A DNA stretch of 10,245 nt. It comes from QQUD01 sp039029915. Its GTDB lineage: Bacteria; Chloroflexota; Anaerolineae; Promineifilales; Promineifilaceae. This document shows positions 1-5,042 of the stretch, in pieces. The stretch is from NCBI GenBank assembly GCA_039029915.1, contig JBCCFD010000279.1:1-10245 (forward strand), read 5' to 3'. A model generated the notes under the pieces. The model had not been told where the DNA came from, ran no database searches, and worked only from the letters and a program-made list of their open reading frames with translations. Within the stretch, counting starts at the first letter, position 1; the number at the start of each line of letters is the position of its first letter. The translations under genes and the position numbers were made by a program.

Positions 1-113
1 CAAAAATAGATAGGCTTTTATTTTGACAATTTCAGGAATCATAAAGTAGTGAGTTCAACTTTAGCAGTTGCCTAGTGAAGGCTTTCGCAATCCATTACTT
101 TACTAAAGTGATT
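1..113. other. Left flank, no gene recognised
   Basis: No open frame of useful length and no RNA gene is recognisable here. A TTGACA-like hexamer occurs at 23-28 on the plus strand, but it has no convincing -10 box at the right distance and no gene downstream. Two small symmetric sequences are visible: CAACT/AGTTG around a 5-nt loop at 56-70, and the odd palindrome ACTTTACTAAAGT at 97-109. The stretch reads as AT-rich intergenic DNA downstream of thyA. Confidence 0.5.
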
Positions 114-173
114 ACTAATATTACGCGGAAAAAACCTCTGAGGTTTGCACCAGTGATTCTGCGAAACTCCAGT
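114..173. mobile_element. Short MITE-like element, copy A (60 bp)
   Basis: The left end ACTAATATTACGCGG (114-128) and the inverted right end ACTGGAGTTTCGCAG (complement of 159-173) are imperfect terminal inverted repeats of the same type as those of the 108-bp element at 7790-7897. The interior carries one near-palindrome AAACCTCTGAGGTTT (132-146). GATTA flanks both sides (110-114 and 174-178), which suggests a 5-bp target duplication if the left end has lost one base; an 8-bp reading, AGTGATTA at 107-114 and 171-178, also fits. Its length equals that of the longer copy after recombination between the two internal palindromes, plus one A. There is no coding capacity, so mobility would need a transposase in trans. 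Read on the minus strand, the palindrome followed by TTTTTT could act as a weak terminator for thyA. Confidence 0.55.
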
Positions 174-194
174 GATTAGTCAAAAGTAGTCCGT

Positions 195-258
195 ATTCGA
201 TATTCGGTGTTCAGCAACCGTCCACCGATCCCCGATCCCCAGTCCCCAATCCCTAAAC
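195..258. repeat. Degenerate heptanucleotide tandem repeat, possible G-quadruplex on minus strand
   Basis: The sequence divides into 7-base units: ATTCGAT, ATTCGGT, GTTCAGC, AACCGTC, one extra C, then ACCGATC, CCCGATC, CCCAGTC, CCCAATC and CCTAAAC. The right half matches the pattern CCCCRRT. It resembles the short tandemly repeated repetitive (STRR) heptamers described in filamentous cyanobacteria, although the host here looks different. The last unit contains the stop codon of thyA. On the minus strand, the sense strand of the thyA transcript, the segment reads as four runs of three or four G separated by 3-nt spacers, which meets the usual G-quadruplex pattern immediately after the stop codon. 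Confidence 0.6.
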
Positions 259-1047
259 AGCAATTGGTGCCTTTATCGTCGGATGATGCTGGTAATTTTC
301 CAGCTTAAAATCCTCAAATTTAAAGTCAAAAATGTTGGTGACTTCTGGATTGAGTGTCATGGTGGGGAGAGGATAGGGGTCGCGGCTTAGTTGAAGTTTG
401 ACCTGGTCAAGATGATTAAGGTAGATATGCGTATCCCCAAAGGTGTGTACAAAATCACCTGCTTCATAACCGGTCACCTGCGCCACCATCAGCAGCAGCA
501 GGGCATAGGAGGCAATATTAAACGGCACCCCTAAAAAGACATCTGCACTCCGCTGGTAAAGTTGACATGATAAACGGCCGTTTGCCACATAAAACTGAAA
601 AAAAGTGTGGCATGGGGGAAGCGCCATATTTTCAAGCTCTCCAACATTCCAAGCTGACACAATGTGACGACGCGAATTAGGGTTTGTTTTAAGATCTGCC
701 ACAACCTGACTCATTTGGTCGATAAAACGGCCGTCTTTTGTGGGCCACGACCGCCACTGAGCACCATAAACGGGGCCAAGCTCCCCCTCTTCATCGGCCC
801 ACTCGTTCCAAATACGAACTTTATTTTCCTGCAGGTAGCGCACATTAGTATCGCCGCTTAAAAACCAAAGCAGTTCATGAATCACCGAATGCATGTGCAA
901 TCTTTTAGTGGTAACAGCCGGGAAGCCATTTGCTAAATCAAACCGCATTTGGTGCCCAAAAACACTAATCGTCCCTGTTCCAGTCCGATCCCCCTTTTCT
1001 ATACCTTCATCAAGCACTCGTTTTAATAAGTCGAAATATTGTTCCAT
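253..1047 (-). CDS. thyA: Thymidylate synthase (ThyA type)
   Basis: It converts dUMP to dTMP in the cytoplasm, using 5,10-methylenetetrahydrofolate as both carbon donor and reductant and releasing dihydrofolate. The protein is 264 residues, the same length as E. coli ThyA, and aligns with it end to end without gaps. Key residues fall at the E. coli numbers: Arg21 and the Arg126-Arg127 pair for phosphate binding, Glu58 and Trp80 near the folate site, catalytic Cys146 in the motif ALPPCHTFFQ, Arg166 in QRS, Asp169, Asn177, and His207 and Tyr209 in GDTHIY. The start MEQYFDLLKRVLDEG fits the family; AGGAG lies 12 nt upstream, a long spacing. No dihydrofolate reductase gene (folA), a frequent partner, is next to it. 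It faces away from the exported-protein genes and is probably functionally unrelated to them. It contains two ACGGCCGT octamers, in NGR and DGR codons. Confidence 0.98.
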   Translation of the reverse strand: MEQYFDLLKRVLDEGIEKGDRTGTGTISVFGHQMRFDLANGFPAVTTKRLHMHSVIHELLWFLSGDTNVRYLQENKVRIWNEWADEEGELGPVYGAQWRSWPTKDGRFIDQMSQVVADLKTNPNSRRHIVSAWNVGELENMALPPCHTFFQFYVANGRLSCQLYQRSADVFLGVPFNIASYALLLLMVAQVTGYEAGDFVHTFGDTHIYLNHLDQVKLQLSRDPYPLPTMTLNPEVTNIFDFKFEDFKLENYQHHPTIKAPIAV

Positions 1048-1059
1048 TACGCGTTAATT

Positions 1060-1064
1060 CTCCT
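1060..1064 (-). promoter_or_regulatory. Ribosome binding site of thyA
   Basis: AGGAG on the minus strand, 12 nt before the ATG at 1047. The spacing is longer than the usual 5 to 9 nt, but no in-frame alternative start gives a better family match, so I keep ATG at 1045-1047. Confidence 0.6.
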
Positions 1065-1123
1065 AAAAGCAAATCACATTGACCGAGCTCTTTTTCAAAT
1101 TTCTTTTTGTGAATCACCCAAGC

Positions 1124-1152
1124 ATCATACCCCAAGCGTTCAACAGATTCCA
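1124..1152 (-). promoter_or_regulatory. Possible weak promoter for thyA
   Basis: TATGAT on the minus strand (1124-1129) has five of six bases of a sigma-70 -10 box. TGGAAT (1147-1152) sits 17 nt further upstream and matches only three of six -35 bases. This would give thyA a leader of roughly 70 nt. It is a weak, single-sequence prediction. Confidence 0.25.
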
Positions 1153-1182
1153 CAGATTTTCACACGTTTTTTGGTAAAGACC

Positions 1183-1231
1183 AAGCCCTAAAACGGGGCT
1201 TTTTTAGGATTAGTCATCTGTCCTAATTTTT
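1183..1231 (+). terminator. Two terminator-like hairpins in the divergent intergenic region
   Basis: First hairpin: AAGCCC (1183-1188) pairs with GGGCTT (1196-1201) around TAAAACG and is followed by TTTT (1202-1205). Second hairpin: TTAGGA (1204-1209) pairs with TCCTAA (1221-1226) around an 11-nt loop and is followed by TTTTT (1227-1231). A third, competing pairing joins CCTAAAA (1187-1193) to TTTTAGG (1202-1208) and excludes the first stem. Both T-runs point rightward, yet no plus-strand gene lies to the left in this window. They may end an unseen transcript, or lie in the leader of a transcript for the gene at 1364 that starts further left. The stems are short, so termination is not certain. 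Confidence 0.45.
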
Positions 1232-1264
1232 AACGAAAGGATGTCTTTAAGGGAATTTGATGAT

Positions 1265-1291
1265 TATAATAATTAAATCAAGTCACGTGAC
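1265..1291 (+). promoter_or_regulatory. Candidate promoter -10 box with palindromic operator for the metalloprotease gene
   Basis: TATAAT at 1265-1270 is a perfect -10 hexamer, but the sequence 17 nt upstream (GTCTTT) is a poor -35 box. Eleven bases after the -10 box lies the perfect 10-bp palindrome GTCACGTGAC (1282-1291), over or just past the expected transcription start, a common place for a repressor to bind. The resulting leader to the ATG at 1364 would be about 85 nt. The regulator is not identifiable from this sequence. Confidence 0.4.
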
Positions 1292-1363
1292 CGGAATCAA
1301 TAATTTCAGATTTATTTCAAACTCTTATTTCCGTTCACATAAGCCAGCCGCGCCATTCATCCT

Positions 1364-2809
1364 ATGAATCTTTTACGCAACAGTTTGTTTGTCGCATGTG
1401 TCATTCTGTTTGTTTTCCAATTTGCAAACGCACATGCCCAATCAGCTGATTCACTCACAATTGAAAAGAACGAAGCTTGGGTCGATTTTCCAGAATCGGT
1501 TGATTTTCGCCTTCAGCTTTCACACGATGAAGAAATCGTTGATGTGAGGCTCGTGTACGGCATCGATGCTTTAAGCTGCGGGGAAGTAACGGCCGTATAC
1601 ACCCCCGAATTCACACCCAACACCGAGCTAGACATTACCTGGCGCTGGCCCATCCTTCAAGGACAGCTCATTCCGCCCGGCGGCAAGTTTTGGTGGCAAT
1701 GGGAGATCGAAACGGCCGGTGGCGAACAACTCGTCACCGAACGGCAAACGGCCGCCTTCTTAGACGACTGGTTTTATTGGCAAACGGTCACCGAAGACAA
1801 CGTCTCCGTCCACTGGTATCGTGGCCCCCAATCGCTTGGACAAGATGTGCTCGACGAGGCACTGGCAGCCATTGACGATTTAGGGCGCGACACAGGCGTT
1901 TATCTCAACGAACCATTTGACATCTATCTGTATGATGAATCATTTGATTTACAGGTTTCTGTTCCCGGTGCGCCCGCTTGGGCCGGTGGAGCGGCTTTTC
2001 CCGAACACAACGTCGTCCTAGTGACGGCAAATCCAGATTACTTAACCTACGCTCTGCGCACCACTCGTCATGAACTGGGTCATTTGGTTGTGGGACGACT
2101 CACCTTCAACTGCACCAACGACGTACCAACATGGCTTCATGAAGGCATTGCCCAAGTGGCTGAAGGTGAGCCAGAAGAAGGTCAAGCCGACCTGCTCAAC
2201 AATGCGGTTGAAAACGACGACCTGCTCAGCTTTAATCAGCTCGGGGCAGGGTTTTCACTTGACCCAGACCAAGCGTTTTTATCCTACGCTCAGAGTTACA
2301 ACTTTATTGAATTCCTGATTATTAACTATGGGCAAGAAAAACTCTTAACCCTGCTTGACACCTTTCAGGCTGGATCAACAACAAACGATGCCATGCTAAC
2401 CACATACGGTCTGTCGCTCCATGCCCTTGAATCGGAGTGGCGCGAATCGATTGGGGCTGACCCACTTCCCGAAGTTGAGGAAACAACGGCCGAAACGCCA
2501 ACGCCAATCCCAACGCTCTCGCTTTTGGGTAATCCACCGACTTCAACGCCTGCACCAGCCACATCAACGGCCGTACCAGCGACGGCAACGCCCCAACCCA
2601 CCCTAGAACCAACTCAAACAGCAACTGTGCCTGCCGCAACGGCCGTTTCTCAACTCAACCCAACAACTGAACCATCTACGATAACGATAGAAGGCCAGCA
2701 AATCGACGAGCCACAATCATCCTTTCCCACGATTCCGGTCGTCATTGGCACGCTCTTGATTTTAGGGGTCGCTGGATATTTTATTTTAAGAAACAAGCGT
2801 GTGTCGTAA
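1364..2809 (+). CDS. Membrane-anchored gluzincin-type metalloprotease-like protein (peptidase MA-like)
   Basis: The 481-residue protein has an N-terminal signal peptide (about 1-25, likely cut near AHA-Q), a beta-rich region (about 30-140), and a catalytic domain (about 145-365) with HELGH at 236-240 and TWLHEG, whose Glu260 lies 19 residues later. Two His plus a downstream Glu is the gluzincin zinc arrangement, as in M1-like and Peptidase_MA families. A Ser/Thr/Pro-rich stalk (about 370-450) leads to a membrane helix (about 457-475) and a basic tail RNKRVS, so the catalytic domain should face outward. The substrate is unknown. The start is chosen for the signal peptide; no Shine-Dalgarno sequence precedes it, which suggests a leader-dependent or weak start. 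The next gene follows after 73 nt. The zinc motif is seen; proteolysis is inferred, and proteins of this type are sometimes annotated only as hypothetical. Confidence 0.85.
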   Translation: MNLLRNSLFVACVILFVFQFANAHAQSADSLTIEKNEAWVDFPESVDFRLQLSHDEEIVDVRLVYGIDALSCGEVTAVYTPEFTPNTELDITWRWPILQGQLIPPGGKFWWQWEIETAGGEQLVTERQTAAFLDDWFYWQTVTEDNVSVHWYRGPQSLGQDVLDEALAAIDDLGRDTGVYLNEPFDIYLYDESFDLQVSVPGAPAWAGGAAFPEHNVVLVTANPDYLTYALRTTRHELGHLVVGRLTFNCTNDVPTWLHEGIAQVAEGEPEEGQADLLNNAVENDDLLSFNQLGAGFSLDPDQAFLSYAQSYNFIEFLIINYGQEKLLTLLDTFQAGSTTNDAMLTTYGLSLHALESEWRESIGADPLPEVEETTAETPTPIPTLSLLGNPPTSTPAPATSTAVPATATPQPTLEPTQTATVPAATAVSQLNPTTEPSTITIEGQQIDEPQSSFPTIPVVIGTLLILGVAGYFILRNKRVS

Positions 2810-2822
2810 TTTTAAAAAACCC

Positions 2823-2843
2823 GACGTTGAGTGAAACAACGTC
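2823..2843. other. Intercistronic perfect hairpin
   Basis: GACGTTG (2823-2829) and CAACGTC (2837-2843) form a perfect 7-bp stem with a 7-nt loop, between the metalloprotease and peptide-binding genes. On the plus strand no T-run follows, so it is unlikely to stop the operon and could be a processing or mRNA-stability structure. On the minus strand the stem is followed by GGG and TTTTTT, giving a terminator-like form for antisense transcription, although no minus-strand gene is visible to the right. Confidence 0.45.
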
Positions 2844-2882
2844 AATACAAGACAGATTGACACCAGCTGCTAAGGAAACTTC

Positions 2883-5042
2883 ATGAGAAAAAAATTGATA
2901 CTCATTTTGGGGCTCCTATTGCTTTTTAGCATAGGCTGTAGTGCCCCTTTACCGGCTGAAACGCCCGTGCCGGAGGTTGTGCCAACCAACACCACTGCGG
3001 CACCAACCGCTACCCACACGCCAAGAGCTGTCGCAACGGCATTACCAACAGGCACGGCCGTTCCCTCACCGACACCACCACCGCCGCCGCTCCCCACTGG
3101 CACACCTGTTGCTGGATATTATCGCCAGGCCGAGCTTGGGTTTTGGTTTACTTATCCACCCACCTGGTTTTTAGAGGAAACGGGACAAAACATACCCGCC
3201 GTTATCGTTACTGACTCAGATGACCCGGTGCGGCTTTTTGCGGGCGGACAGCCCATCGATGAAGGCACAGAACTGACCACGTTCACCAGCGACCTGATCA
3301 ACGATTTGCCATTTGCTGAGGAAATTACGCTCCTAGAGGAAAATGGAGCGACACTCAATGACGGTACGCCTGCTCGGGAAATCAAGCTCTCTTGGGCAGA
3401 TGAAGATGGCGCTACATTTGAAGCCCACGGATTTACGGCCGTTACCGGCACCAACGGCTACACCATTCTCTTGTTCGGGCAATCAGAAGCGATACAAGCT
3501 CGCCCCAGCACTGTACGCGCTATTGCGGGCAGTTTAAGCCTTGAATCTCCAGAACTCTTTGGTGTGGCGCGGGATAATGCGCTTTTCCAACTAGCAAGCG
3601 AACCGGACAGCCTTGATCCAGCCACGACGTTAGCTCCTGCCTATGGCATTGTGGGGCATCTTTATAGCGGTTTGTTCAAGCTCAACAGCTCGCTTCAAAT
3701 TGAGCCAGATCTAGCCGCAAGCTGGGAAATCAGTGAGGACGGCACAGTCTATACCATTACCCTTCGCGAAAACGCAACCTTCCACGATGGACGGACGGTG
3801 ACGGCTGATGATGTTAAAAACTCTTGGGAACGGGCCACTGACCCACTAGTTGGCTCAACAACCGCTGCCTTTTACCTGAACGATATTATCGGTGTGAATC
3901 AGCGGCTTGAAGGTCGCGGTGGTCAAATTGATGGGGTGGTCGTTATAGACGACCAAACGCTCCAAATTACGCTCGATGGCGCAAAACCTTACTTTCTCGC
4001 CAAGCTCACCCAGCCCGTTACGTTTGTGGTGGATTCTGAAAATGTGGCTGCAGGGGAAAACTGGTGGCGCACACCAAATGGCACCGGGCCATTCATGATG
4101 GAACGGTGGCAACCGAATCGCGTTATCACGCTAGTCGCGAATGAAGCGTACCATTTGACACCTCCCCAAATCGAAACGGCCGTTTTTATCATCGGTCAAT
4201 CCAGCTTTGCAGCCTATGAAGCGGGACTAGTTGATTTTGCCAACGTTAGCCCACGAAGCTTAACCCGCGCCCAAGACCCCGGCGAACCGCTTTCTGCTGA
4301 TTTGCAGTCTGGTGGATTACTGTGCACCAGCCGCATTTTGTTCGACACGACGCAGGCTCCATTTGATGATGCTGAAGTCCGCCAAGCGTTTGCCCTAGCG
4401 GTTGATCGCCAAACGTTAGCCTCGCTGGTGCTCAATGACGCGGTTGTGCCGGCTGGCTCTATTTTGCCACCGGGGATGCCAGGCTTTGTAGAACGGCCGT
4501 TTAGCGACCAATTTAACATTGAACAAGCCCAAGCGCTGCTGGCTAGCAAAAATCTTCCACCGCTCATCTATACGGCCGTTGGTTCAGGTACAGCCGACCC
4601 CGTAACGACCGCTCTCGTCGATGGCTGGACATCTCAACTGGGTGTCGACATCACAATTGAACTCATTTCAGCTGATGCGTATCAATCGCAGCTGAATGAA
4701 CAGCCGGGCCATCTCTTTGCCGTCAGCTGGTGTGCCGATTATCCAGACCCTGAAAACATGCTCGATTTACTGTATCACACGGCTGGCCCCGGCAATTATG
4801 GTGGCTATAGCAACCCAGAGGTTGACAGCTTACTCGAATCGGCTCGCACTGAACAAGACCCAGCCACCCGGGTTCAGCTTTATCAAGAAGCCGAAACGCT
4901 CCTACTGGCTGATGCCGCCTCAATTCAAACGGTTCACCTGCTTTCTCATGTGCTTGTTCGACCAGAAATCGAGGGGTATCAACACACGCTCATTCCGCTC
5001 CCGTGGGCGGCCAATATTTCAATCCAAAGGGGGGATGAATAA
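2883..5042 (+). CDS. Lipoprotein: PsbP-like domain fused to SBP_bac_5 (oligopeptide-type) solute-binding domain
   Basis: The 719-residue protein has a lipoprotein signal with lipobox SIGC (Cys19), a Thr/Pro-rich linker (about 20-77), a PsbP-like or DUF1795-like domain (about 78-222, with GFWFTYPPTW near its start), and a full family-5 extracellular solute-binding domain (about 231-715). Typical family-5 blocks are visible: EPDSLDPA, LYSGLFKL, DLAASWEISEDG, FHDGRTVTADDVKNSW, LPPGMPGF, and WCADYPDPEN (616-625) followed by GGYSNPEVDSLL. The family binds peptides or similar solutes for ABC importers at the outer face of the membrane; ligand specificity cannot be read here. AAGGA lies 6 nt before the ATG. 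The stop codon overlaps the next start in TAATG, implying translational coupling. No permease or ATPase gene is in the window. The N-terminal extra domain is unusual for this family. Confidence 0.9.
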   Translation: MRKKLILILGLLLLFSIGCSAPLPAETPVPEVVPTNTTAAPTATHTPRAVATALPTGTAVPSPTPPPPPLPTGTPVAGYYRQAELGFWFTYPPTWFLEETGQNIPAVIVTDSDDPVRLFAGGQPIDEGTELTTFTSDLINDLPFAEEITLLEENGATLNDGTPAREIKLSWADEDGATFEAHGFTAVTGTNGYTILLFGQSEAIQARPSTVRAIAGSLSLESPELFGVARDNALFQLASEPDSLDPATTLAPAYGIVGHLYSGLFKLNSSLQIEPDLAASWEISEDGTVYTITLRENATFHDGRTVTADDVKNSWERATDPLVGSTTAAFYLNDIIGVNQRLEGRGGQIDGVVVIDDQTLQITLDGAKPYFLAKLTQPVTFVVDSENVAAGENWWRTPNGTGPFMMERWQPNRVITLVANEAYHLTPPQIETAVFIIGQSSFAAYEAGLVDFANVSPRSLTRAQDPGEPLSADLQSGGLLCTSRILFDTTQAPFDDAEVRQAFALAVDRQTLASLVLNDAVVPAGSILPPGMPGFVERPFSDQFNIEQAQALLASKNLPPLIYTAVGSGTADPVTTALVDGWTSQLGVDITIELISADAYQSQLNEQPGHLFAVSWCADYPDPENMLDLLYHTAGPGNYGGYSNPEVDSLLESARTEQDPATRVQLYQEAETLLLADAASIQTVHLLSHVLVRPEIEGYQHTLIPLPWAANISIQRGDE

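Noticed and set aside
23..51. TTGACA at 23-28 as a promoter
   Set aside because: No acceptable -10 hexamer at 16-18 nt and no plus-strand gene follows.
114..173. CRISPR repeat or spacer unit
   Set aside because: The related sequences are only two, far apart, of unequal length and with transposon-like ends; no regular array exists.
195..258. Cyanobacterial origin suggested by STRR-like heptamers
   Set aside because: I see no HIP1 octamer GCGATCGC, and the lipoproteins with Thr/Pro linkers fit Chloroflexota better. The repeat alone is not taxon-specific.
2322..2639. Minus-strand open frames opposite the Thr/Pro stalk of the metalloprotease
   Set aside because: They are long only because the ACN/CCN-rich coding strand has few stop codons in reverse; they have no binding site and no recognisable domain.
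2870..3103. Minus-strand Gly/Val-rich frame opposite the linker of the binding lipoprotein
   Set aside because: Composition is the mirror of a Pro/Thr linker and it lies wholly within a well-supported gene.
2883..5042. A complete peptide ABC transporter locus
   Set aside because: Only the binding protein is present; no permease or ATPase motifs (Walker A, LSGGQ) appear in any frame I examined.
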